Shown: piece after piece, positions 33,356 to 38,826 of the stretch
How the letters are laid out: every line of letters starts with the position of its first letter
Numbering within the stretch: position 1 is the first letter of the stretch
Source: Thermincola carboxydiphila
GTDB lineage: Bacteria > Bacillota > Thermincolia > Thermincolales > UBA2595
Reading direction: 5' to 3'
Assembly: GCA_016841325.1 (NCBI GenBank)
Contig: JAENZJ010000029.1
Location: 1-38,826, forward strand
DNA length: 38,826 nucleotides
The notes under the pieces: model-generated
Databases searched by the model: none
Told to the model about the DNA's origin: nothing
Seen by the model: only the letters and a program-made list of their open reading frames with translations
Position numbers and translations under genes: made by a program

Positions 33356-33432
33356 GGAGACGTCTGCATGCTGCCAAAAGAAAAGGCCAGCAATAAGCTG
33401 GCCTCTGGACTCAATAAACGTCTCCGGACTTT
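33356..33432 (-). promoter_or_regulatory. Conserved leader element / attenuator, copy B, with pairing to the RBS region
   Basis: On the minus strand: AAAGTCCGGAGACGT (33432-33418), then GTCCAGAGGCCAGC, a five-base loop, GCTGGCCTTTT (33397-33381). It matches copy A nearly base for base outside the loops. GGAGACGT at 33425-33418 is exactly complementary to ACGTCTCC at 33363-33356, just upstream of the AGGAGG of the AAA+ gene, so two exclusive folds can be drawn: terminator, or long-range pairing. A third GTCC-n-GAG word lies at 33448-33441. Confidence 0.6.
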
Positions 33433-33526
33433 GAAAATACTCTGGACGATAAAATATATTTACTTTTATTTTTTGTATTCGTCGCAGATCATATTTTTCC
33501 TTCCTGTGATTGTAAAATAAATCAGG

Positions 33527-33745
33527 AGTTAGGAGACAGAAGTCAGGCGACAGGAGACAGAAGTCAGGAGATATAAGACAGGGGAGTGGACAAGAGCTGG
33601 TGCTCAATACGGCATTGATTTTATCCCGGAACTTCTCTATAATTTTCATTATAACGTTACCTATTGACTATTTTTGTACGTACTGTAATTGCAAACGGAG
33701 CCTTAATCTTACTGACTTCTGACTCCTGAATTCTGACTACTCCCT
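33527..33745. repeat. GGAGACAGAAGTCAGG repeats in inverted arrangement
   Basis: The 409-base gap between the AAA+ gene leader and lrgA holds no gene I can support. AGGAGACAGAAGTCAGG occurs exactly at 33531-33547 and 33552-33568 (21-base period, with degenerate neighbours), and CTGACTTCTGACTCCTGA at 33712-33729 with TTCTGACTACTCC at 33731-33743 is the inverted form. The ~140 bases between them are AT-rich. The arrangement looks like a non-coding interspersed repeat with inverted ends. Confidence 0.7.
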
Positions 33746-33786
33746 AAATCCACTCCCGATATAGACAAAGGAGGTATTACGGGATA

Positions 33787-34179
33787 ATGGCCGCATACTC
33801 AAAAAAAAGGGGAATTAAACTGTTTGAGGGATTTGCGATTTTACTATTGATGCAGAGTACCGGGACATTTTTGTCCAATTATTTCAACCTTATCCTGCCC
33901 GGCAATCTGGTGGGGCTGCTGCTGCTGTTCCTGGCCCTGGTTCTGAAGATAATAAAACTGGACCAGGTTGAAGAGACGGCCGGTCTGCTGCTGGACAACA
34001 TGATGGCCCTGTTTATCCCTCTCAATGTGGGGCTGATCACCATCCTCCCCAGGATCAGGCAGGAATGGCTGGCTGTCATGGTGAGCCTCCTGGCAAGTAC
34101 TGTGATTGTGATGGTGGTAACCGCCAAGGTTGTTGAGTTCAGTGAAAGGGGGCGGAAAAATGCTAAACAGCCTTCTTAG
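33787..34179 (+). CDS. lrgA: LrgA/CidA family holin-like protein
   Basis: This 130-residue membrane protein has four helices and the LrgA motifs FEGFAILLLMQSTGTFLS, LPGNLVGLLLLFLALVLKII, VEETAGLLLDNMMALFIPLNVGLI. LrgA/CidA proteins with LrgB modulate murein hydrolase activity, cell lysis or export of small carboxylates such as pyruvate. AAAGGAGGT lies about 11 bases before the ATG. lrgB overlaps its 3' end by 20 bases. A TTGACT at 33664 followed by a poor -10 may be its promoter. No LytSR-type regulator is present nearby. Confidence 0.88.
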   Translation: MAAYSKKRGIKLFEGFAILLLMQSTGTFLSNYFNLILPGNLVGLLLLFLALVLKIIKLDQVEETAGLLLDNMMALFIPLNVGLITILPRIRQEWLAVMVSLLASTVIVMVVTAKVVEFSERGRKNAKQPS

Positions 34180-34855
34180 GGAACCGTTATTCCAGATAAC
34201 CCTTACTCTTGTTGTTTACATCCTGGTCAACAGGTTATACGGGAGATTCCGTTTTTTCCTGTTTAACCCGCTGATACTGGCAACAGCAATTGTTATGTAT
34301 ATTCTATGGTTTGCCGGGATTGATTACGCCGTTTATGCCAAAGGAGGGGATATGATCACATTTCTCCTGGGACCGGCAACGGTGGCCCTGGGAGTCCCCC
34401 TGTATAAACAACTGCCTAATATAAGGGCAAACCTGAAGTCTATATCTGTTGGGGTGGTTACAGGAAGTATTACTGCAATTGTAAGTACAGTTTTCATTGC
34501 CAAAGCGCTGGGTGCGGGTAAAGAAACCCTGCTTTCCATTGCAGCCAAATCGACGACCATGCCTATTGCACTCGGTATAACCGGAATTTTAGGTGGGAAC
34601 GATAAGATAATAGTAATGGCGGTGGCCGTTACCGGGATTTTTGGGGGTGCTATCGGGGCTGAAGTTATGAAATTAGCGGGTATAAAGAGCAGGATAGCAG
34701 TTGGTATCGGAATCGGTACTGCATCACACGCCGGAGGGACCTCCAGAGCCGTCAGGATTGGTGAAACAGAGGGATCAATGAGTGGTGCTGCTATAGTGCT
34801 GACTGGGCTGGTAACGGCCCTGTTGGCCCCATACATTGTCAAATGGTTAATCTGA
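34160..34855 (+). CDS. lrgB: LrgB/CidB family membrane protein
   Basis: The 231-residue membrane protein has about six to seven helices and the signature FLLGPATVALGVPLYKQ, SIAAKSTTMPIALGIT, IGIGTASHAGGTSRAVRIGE of the LrgB family. It acts with LrgA in the cell membrane. The ATG at 34160 follows AAAGGGGGCGG inside the lrgA 3' end (20-base overlap), so the two are translationally coupled. The longer frame from 34130 adds only lrgA-internal sequence. Confidence 0.92.
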   Translation: MLNSLLREPLFQITLTLVVYILVNRLYGRFRFFLFNPLILATAIVMYILWFAGIDYAVYAKGGDMITFLLGPATVALGVPLYKQLPNIRANLKSISVGVVTGSITAIVSTVFIAKALGAGKETLLSIAAKSTTMPIALGITGILGGNDKIIVMAVAVTGIFGGAIGAEVMKLAGIKSRIAVGIGIGTASHAGGTSRAVRIGETEGSMSGAAIVLTGLVTALLAPYIVKWLI

Positions 34856-34910
34856 CCATGCCAAAAAATATTATTGCCGGCACAGGCAGCCGGCAGCTGG
34901 ATGGTGAGTC

Positions 34911-36155
34911 ATGAAGGTAACAGTTATCGGGGCCGGAGCTGCCGGTCTGATGGCAGCAGGTCAGGCTGCCGCAAACGGGGCCGAAGTTACTGTCCTGGAA
35001 AAGAACGACAGGCCGGGCAGGAAATTGCTGATAACGGGAAAAGGGCGTTGTAATATTACAAATACTGATGATATCAGGGAATTCATCAAAAACATTCCGG
35101 GAAACGGGCCTTTCCTTTACAGTGCTTTAACCAGGTTCAGCAATTGGGACTTGATATCATTTTTCAACGAAAATGGGCTGCCAACAAAAGAGGAACGGGG
35201 AGGACGGGTGTTTCCTGTTTCCGACAGGGCTAAGGATGTAGTGGAGACACTAGTCAGGTTCTGTACCTCCAAAGGGGTAAAATTCAGGTATACTGCTGCT
35301 GTTGACCGCATTATCACCGAGAATCAGCAGGTAACCTCGGTCCGTTTAAATGATGGTACACTGCTGTCCTGTGATGCGGTTATCCTGGCAGCAGGAGGGG
35401 CATCCTATCCGGGTACCGGTTCTACCGGTGACAGCTACAGGATGGCCGCGGCACTCGGTCACGCGATAGTACCACTAAAGCCATCACTGGTACCCCTGGA
35501 AACGGAGGAGGAATGGGTTAAATCAGTTCAGGGCCTTGCTTTGAAAAACGTAGAGGCCGCCGTTTTTTATGAGGGGGAAAGAGCTGGCACAGAATTTGGT
35601 GAGATGCTGTTTACCCATTTTGGTGTCTCGGGACCTGTGATCCTGACCCTAAGCCGTACCGTTGCCGGTTTACTGGAAAAAGGAGGACAGGTTCGGCTCA
35701 GGATAAACCTTAAACCGGCCCTGTCTCCGGAGCAGCTTGACTCCAGAATACAGCGGGATTTTAGCGAACTTTTACGAAAGCAGTTCAAGAACTCCCTTGG
35801 AGAACTGCTGCCAAAGTCACTGATTCCAATTGTTATAAAACTGTCAGGAATCCCGGAAGAAAAACCCGTCAACCAGATTACCCGTGAAGAGAGACAGGGA
35901 CTGGTCCGACTCTTGCAGTCAATGACCCTGAATATCAGGAGACTGCGCCCCCTTACCGAAGCTATTGTAACAGCGGGCGGTATTTCTGTTAAGGAAATTA
36001 ACCCCCGGACAATGGAGTCCAAAATAGTTAAAGGACTTTTCCCGGCCGGGGAAGTTGTTGATGTGGACGGTTATACCGGTGGTTACAACCTGCAGGCTGC
36101 CTTTAGCATGGGCTGGCTGGCGGGAATAAACGCGGCGGGAGAAAGCCTAATGTGA
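34911..36155 (+). CDS. HI0933/BaiN-type NAD(P)/FAD-dependent oxidoreductase
   Basis: The 414-residue flavoprotein has an N-terminal GAGAAGLMAAGQAAANGAEV with acidic VLEKND (residues 7-31), the family hallmark GKGRCNITNT near residue 44, AAGGASYPGTGSTGDSY in the middle and GLFPAGEVVDVDGYTGGYNL near the C-terminus. This is the HI0933 (YhiN/BaiN) family. Its substrate is generally unknown; members called BaiN in gut clostridia are linked with bile-acid dehydroxylation, but such context is absent here. GGATGGTGAG lies before the ATG. Single gene. Confidence 0.92.
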   Translation: MKVTVIGAGAAGLMAAGQAAANGAEVTVLEKNDRPGRKLLITGKGRCNITNTDDIREFIKNIPGNGPFLYSALTRFSNWDLISFFNENGLPTKEERGGRVFPVSDRAKDVVETLVRFCTSKGVKFRYTAAVDRIITENQQVTSVRLNDGTLLSCDAVILAAGGASYPGTGSTGDSYRMAAALGHAIVPLKPSLVPLETEEEWVKSVQGLALKNVEAAVFYEGERAGTEFGEMLFTHFGVSGPVILTLSRTVAGLLEKGGQVRLRINLKPALSPEQLDSRIQRDFSELLRKQFKNSLGELLPKSLIPIVIKLSGIPEEKPVNQITREERQGLVRLLQSMTLNIRRLRPLTEAIVTAGGISVKEINPRTMESKIVKGLFPAGEVVDVDGYTGGYNLQAAFSMGWLAGINAAGESLM

Positions 36156-36176
36156 TGGTATCACCGGGTGAACAGT

Positions 36177-36250
36177 ACCTGACGGCATTGGCGTTCAGGT
36201 TGGCAAATACCTGGTCCGCTTTTTAGCCAAGCAGGAAAACCGGACCAGGT
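36177..36250. other. Inverted repeats in the gap after the flavoprotein gene
   Basis: ACCTGGTCCG (36209-36218) and CGGACCAGGT (36241-36250) form a perfect 10-bp stem with a 22-base loop, preceded by a second imperfect stem CCTGACG / CGTTCAGG at about 36178-36200. There is no T-run after the second stem, so it is not a clear terminator. The rest of the 242-base gap to 36397 is AT-rich without a gene. Confidence 0.65.
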
Positions 36251-36397
36251 GTGGAATAAACCATATATTGTCTTTTGAGCCGCTGCTGTACTGAATAATG
36301 GTTAAATATGTCAGTGCAAAGGTATACTTTATAACAAGACATATCTTATAACATGGTAAATCCATTGGGAAAGTTATCGCGGGAGAAGGGGGTCAAT

Positions 36398-36631
36398 ATG
36401 ATTTTGGGATTAGGTTCTCTTGAGGTGCTGTTCATGTTCTGGCTGCTAATACTGACAGCAGCACATTTTGCGTTAAGTATTATTGTCTACAAAGACGCCA
36501 GGACTCTGAAAAGGCCGGCCCTGGGACTTACCCCCGTGATATGGGCGGCAGTATCCTTTTCGCTGCCTGTAATCGGAATGTTTATATATTGGTTAATGAA
36601 CTATTCATCCCTGAAACAGGGTTCAAATTAG
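36398..36631 (+). CDS. Small membrane protein, PLD-N-terminal-like
   Basis: The 77-residue protein has two membrane helices (about residues 8-28 and 44-65) linked by a short basic loop with KDARTLKRP. The second half LPVIGMFIYWLMNY resembles the phospholipase D-nuclease N-terminal (PLDc_N) two-helix module found in many small membrane proteins. The function is unknown. The ATG at 36398 is chosen because GGGAGAAGGGGG is just upstream; the longer frame from 36353 gives a non-hydrophobic extension. Confidence 0.65.
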   Translation: MILGLGSLEVLFMFWLLILTAAHFALSIIVYKDARTLKRPALGLTPVIWAAVSFSLPVIGMFIYWLMNYSSLKQGSN

Positions 36632-36679
36632 TATTAGTATGAGGTTTCAGATTAGTTGATATGTTTGGAGGCAGAGGTT

Positions 36680-37165
36680 ATGAACGAAAAAGCGGGAACA
36701 GGTGTTGAGAAAGTAAAAAAAGCGCTGCAGGAACTGGGAATCCCAGACAGGATCAGGATATTTACACAGACCACCAGGACTTCTCAGGATGCCGCTGAGG
36801 CCATTGGCTGCGAGGTTGCACAGATTGCCAAGTCCCTGGTTTTCAGGGGCAGGGAATCGGGGAAACCGGTCCTGGTAATTGCCAGCGGCGCCAACCGGGT
36901 TAATGAAAAAAAGCTGGCAGAGCATACCGGTGAACCAGTACAGAAACCTGACGCCGACTTTGTCAGGGAACACACCGGATATGTCATCGGAGGGGTTCCG
37001 CCTGTTGGCCATATAAACGAAATAACCTCATTTATTGATGAAGACCTGATGCACGTGGCAGAAATATGGGGGGCAGCCGGAAGCCCGAATGCCGTTTTCC
37101 CCCTGACCCCTGATGAATTGGTTAAAATAACCGGGGGTACTGTAGTCAGTATCAAAAAGGGTTAA
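36680..37165 (+). CDS. YbaK/EbsC-type aminoacyl-tRNA deacylase-like protein
   Basis: The 161-residue protein belongs to the YbaK/ProX family that hydrolyses mischarged tRNA such as Cys-tRNA-Pro or Ala-tRNA-Pro. Visible segments are EAIGCEVAQIAKSLVFR (the conserved lysine), VLVIASGANRVNEKKLAE, and HTGYVIGGVPPVGH near residue 105. It is of the short, stand-alone type (YbaK ~160). The ATG at 36680 follows GGAGG at usual distance. The gene runs with DUF502 (20 bases after). Confidence 0.9.
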   Translation: MNEKAGTGVEKVKKALQELGIPDRIRIFTQTTRTSQDAAEAIGCEVAQIAKSLVFRGRESGKPVLVIASGANRVNEKKLAEHTGEPVQKPDADFVREHTGYVIGGVPPVGHINEITSFIDEDLMHVAEIWGAAGSPNAVFPLTPDELVKITGGTVVSIKKG

Positions 37166-37185
37166 GAGATTGGGGCTGATGTAGA

Positions 37186-37737
37186 ATGAAACGAATTGCC
37201 AAGTATTTCTTTGAAGGTCTGATTATCCTGGTACCGGTGGCGCTGTCGCTCTACATACTTTTTATCCTGTTTAAAAAGATTGACGGCCTGTTGAGGATTC
37301 CTGTTCCGGGACTGGGTTTTTTGGTCACTGTTGTGGCAATAACCCTAATCGGTTTCCTGGCCTCCAACATCTTCACCAAAAAACTCTTTGAGCTGGTGGA
37401 ACGACTGTTCACCAGGCTGCCGCTGGTAAAACTGCTCTACGGCTCCATTAAGGACCTTATAGGGGCTTTTGTCGGTGACAAAAAGAGCTTTGACAGACCT
37501 GTTGCAGTAAAGATTACCGGTGACGGGGCCGTGAAGGTTATCGGATTTATAACCAAAGACAGTCTGGATAACCTGGGGCTTAACGACCATGTGGCCGTTT
37601 ACCTGCCCCAGTCATATAACTTTGCCGGCAACCTGCTGGTCCTGCCCAGGGAACGGATTATACCCATAAATGCAGACAGTGCCGATGTGATGGCATTTCT
37701 TGTTTCCGGCGGGGTATCAGGTGGCAAAAAGGCCTGA
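37186..37737 (+). CDS. DUF502 family membrane protein
   Basis: The 183-residue protein has two N-terminal helices (about residues 8-30 and 43-62) with the family start FFEGLIILVPVALSLYILF, then PLVKLLYGSIKDLIGAFVGD, VIGFITKDSL and VAVYLPQSYNFAGNLLVLPR. DUF502 is conserved in bacteria and plants, where relatives are called COV-like; its biochemical role is unknown. It starts 20 bases after the YbaK gene. The next 130 bases contain the promoter and leader of the HutP-family gene. Confidence 0.92.
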   Translation: MKRIAKYFFEGLIILVPVALSLYILFILFKKIDGLLRIPVPGLGFLVTVVAITLIGFLASNIFTKKLFELVERLFTRLPLVKLLYGSIKDLIGAFVGDKKSFDRPVAVKITGDGAVKVIGFITKDSLDNLGLNDHVAVYLPQSYNFAGNLLVLPRERIIPINADSADVMAFLVSGGVSGGKKA

Positions 37738-37741
37738 TTGA

Positions 37742-37770
37742 TTGCATTTTGGGACCCCATATATTATAAT
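37742..37770 (+). promoter_or_regulatory. Promoter of the HutP-family gene
   Basis: TTGCAT (37742-37747) and consensus TATAAT (37765-37770) are spaced by exactly 17 bases. Transcription would start near 37777, giving a ~93-base leader before the GTG start. Confidence 0.6.
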
Positions 37771-37819
37771 TAATTTAAAAAATAAACAGGCAGTAAGGCA
37801 GTTCGGGAATCAAGGGAAA

Positions 37820-37847
37820 AAAATGCTCCCCTTCCGGGGAGTATTTT
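37820..37847 (+). terminator. Terminator-like hairpin in the leader of the HutP-family gene
   Basis: AAAATGCTCCCC / GGGGAGTATTTT with a TTCC loop forms a 12-bp stem (one G-T pair) whose 3' arm ends in TTTT. It is followed directly by a TAG-n5-TAG stretch and the AGGAGG ribosome binding site. Upstream lies CAG-n-CAG-n5-CAG (37790-37804). Confidence 0.6.
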
Positions 37848-37869
37848 AGTTAATTAGGAGGAATCATCA

Positions 37870-38289
37870 GTGACAAACCATACCGGGAGCAGAAAAACTG
37901 CGGGAGTAGCCATAAAAATGGCCCTCACGGAAAGCAGGGAGGAAGAAAAAGCCCTGCAGAAAAGATATGCAGCAGAAGGGATAAAGACTGCTGCCGTTGA
38001 TTATGGCGGGGAATTTATCACTTCTGTCAAGAAAATTGTCGAGCGCGCAGTAGTTGCTGCCAAGAGGGAAGGAGTTATTAAAGATACCCATACCGAGGAA
38101 GGTGCGGTGGCCGGGGCCACCAGGGAGGCGCTGAGCCAGATTATGCCAAAGGCAGTCGGGTTGAATGTCGGCGGAAAAATAGGGATTGCCCACCAGGATG
38201 ACCATATAACTGTAGCCGTGTTTTTTGGTATCGGGCTGCTGCATTTAGACGAGGTCTCTATCGGACTGGGACATCGCGCCGTATCGTAG
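37870..38289 (+). CDS. HutP-family RNA-binding antiterminator-like protein
   Basis: The 139-residue protein aligns with B. subtilis HutP over its length: REEEKALQKRYAAEGIKTA at the front, VVAAKREGVIKDTHTEEGAV with GATREAL in the middle, and the C-terminal HITVAVFFGIGLLHLDEVSI with GLGHRAVS (HutP: WIAVSLYGTIGAPIKG). HutP binds UAG-type triplets when loaded with L-histidine and Mg2+, breaking a terminator. No histidine-use genes lie here, so it may respond to another ligand and target other leaders. GTG start at 37870; AGGAGG lies eight bases upstream. It is followed after 37 bases by aroH. Confidence 0.85.
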   Translation: MTNHTGSRKTAGVAIKMALTESREEEKALQKRYAAEGIKTAAVDYGGEFITSVKKIVERAVVAAKREGVIKDTHTEEGAVAGATREALSQIMPKAVGLNVGGKIGIAHQDDHITVAVFFGIGLLHLDEVSIGLGHRAVS

Positions 38290-38326
38290 CAACTGACATA
38301 TCAAAGCAGCAAGGGAGGATGGTATT

Positions 38327-38701
38327 GTGGGAGAGAAAGTAGTTCGCGGCATCAGGGGAGCGATTGCGGTCAGGGAGAATACGGCAGAAGAAATATTCAG
38401 GGGGACCGAGGAAGTCCTGAGGAAAATTGTAGAAGTAAATGAAATAGACATTGGGGATATTGCCAGTGTTTTTTTAACAACCACTCCGGACCTCAATGCT
38501 GAGTTTCCGGCTACTGCGGCCAGGAGAATGGGGTGGAATATGGTGCCTCTGCTGTGTGCCCGGGAAATTGATGTGCCCGGCAGGATGCCACGTCTGATAA
38601 GGGTACTTATGCATGTAAATACGACCAAGACCCAGCAGGAGATCAAACACCAGTACCTTGGTGAGGCGGCAGTCCTGAGACCTGACCTGGTAAATGAATA
38701 A
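38327..38701 (+). CDS. aroH: Chorismate mutase, AroH type
   Basis: The 124-residue protein is the trimeric B. subtilis-type enzyme that converts chorismate to prephenate for phenylalanine and tyrosine. It matches AroH along its length: VVRGIRGAIAV with the active-site Arg near residue 10, FLTTTPDLNAEFPA, LLCAREIDVPGRMPRLIRVLMH with the Cys-x2-Glu and Arg catalytic residues, and YLGEAAVLRPDL at the end. The GTG at 38327 follows AAGGGAGG. It closes the HutP-aroH pair; the next gene lies outside the window, behind a promoter. Confidence 0.93.
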   Translation: MGEKVVRGIRGAIAVRENTAEEIFRGTEEVLRKIVEVNEIDIGDIASVFLTTTPDLNAEFPATAARRMGWNMVPLLCAREIDVPGRMPRLIRVLMHVNTTKTQQEIKHQYLGEAAVLRPDLVNE

Positions 38702-38707
38702 AATCAT

Positions 38708-38746
38708 TGACATGATAAATTTGTCCGTGATATATTGTATACAATA
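38708..38746 (+). promoter_or_regulatory. Promoter with an overlapping palindromic operator
   Basis: TTGACA (38708-38713) and TATATT (38732-38737) are spaced by 18 bases. The perfect 12-bp palindrome ATTGTATACAAT (38735-38746) overlaps the -10 box and would block RNA polymerase if a repressor bound it. GntR-type regulators often use TGTATACA-like sites. The promoter reads out of the window to the right; the 80 bases after it contain no gene. Confidence 0.55.
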
Positions 38747-38826
38747 ACAATTTCCGGGTTTAGAGCAGAGTTTTTGTAAGGAAAATCTTTGGGCTGCAGA
38801 TAGTTTGAAGTTTAGTTTAGCAGAGC

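Noticed and set aside
33381-33448. Cobalamin riboswitch
   Set aside because: AGTCCGGAGACG resembles the B12 box, but the GCCACTG and GGGAA core elements and the usual ~180-base length are missing, and copy A lies partly inside a coding region.
33335-33649. 104-residue minus-strand ORF before the AAA+ gene
   Set aside because: It translates the GGAGACAGAAGTCAGG repeats (repeated PDFCLL peptides) and the leader element, has no ribosome binding site, and overlaps the AAA+ start.
1-38826. CRISPR arrays, tRNA or rRNA genes, prophage or transposase genes
   Set aside because: Looked for on both strands; no regularly spaced repeats, cloverleaf-like sequence or transposase/integrase motifs were seen.

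Overview
The window reads as chromosomal sequence from a spore-forming, Gram-positive anaerobe, most likely a Peptococcaceae-type Clostridia (Desulfotomaculum/Pelotomaculum/Thermincola-like). This is inferred from the gene set and not from any database search: spmA-spmB, a YtfJ/GerW-family sporulation protein next to a DUF2953 protein, scpA-scpB, an AroH-type chorismate mutase, a HutP-family protein, a copper-amine-oxidase-like stalk-domain protein, strong GGAGG ribosome binding sites, frequent GTG and TTG starts, and moderate GC with heavy AGG arginine use. No rRNA, tRNA, CRISPR array, phage, plasmid or insertion-sequence gene was seen. The left-edge gene is cut by the window.

Layout. 1-4.5 kb: a pair of small EmrE/DMT-type membrane proteins, a three-gene NMT1/SsuABC-like ABC importer, and a convergent GT-C glycosyltransferase. 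4.6-7.5 kb: a short stand-alone MetE-like (core methionine synthase) protein, a 65-residue orphan ORF and lysA. 7.6-13.9 kb: a co-directional housekeeping run with a DHH-CBS-CBS-tRNA nucleotidyltransferase fusion, a site-2 protease, trpS, scpA, scpB and a CoA-binding protein. 14.1-18.2 kb: an AIM24 protein, a secreted stalk-domain protein, an AraC regulator, DUF2953 and ytfJ. 18.2-25.1 kb: an unusual FAD oxidoreductase, spmA, spmB, rluB, a membrane-anchored unknown, nadE and cheX. 25.1-28.2 kb: two minus-strand genes (UPF0316-like and a YflT-like stress protein), then a zinc-ribbon protein, an unknown and an HDOD protein. 28.3-33.3 kb: a minus-strand cluster of a ChlI/MoxR-like AAA+ ATPase and two paralogous von Willebrand A proteins. 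33.8-38.7 kb: lrgA-lrgB, an HI0933-type flavoprotein, a small membrane protein, a YbaK-type deacylase, DUF502, a HutP-family protein and aroH.

The most interesting part is the AAA+/VWA/VWA cluster. Two of its genes are preceded by nearly the same RNA-like element: a conserved GTCC-n-GAGACGT block, a second GTCC-n-GAG block, then a GGCCAGC hairpin with a U-run, i.e. a candidate attenuator. At the first gene part of this element can pair with a segment just before the ribosome binding site. This looks like a regulated ATPase-VWA remodelling machine of unknown substrate, controlled by an uncharacterised leader RNA. A second regulatory lead is the HutP-family gene: its own leader carries a promoter, NAG triplets and a terminator-like hairpin, consistent with possible autoregulation.
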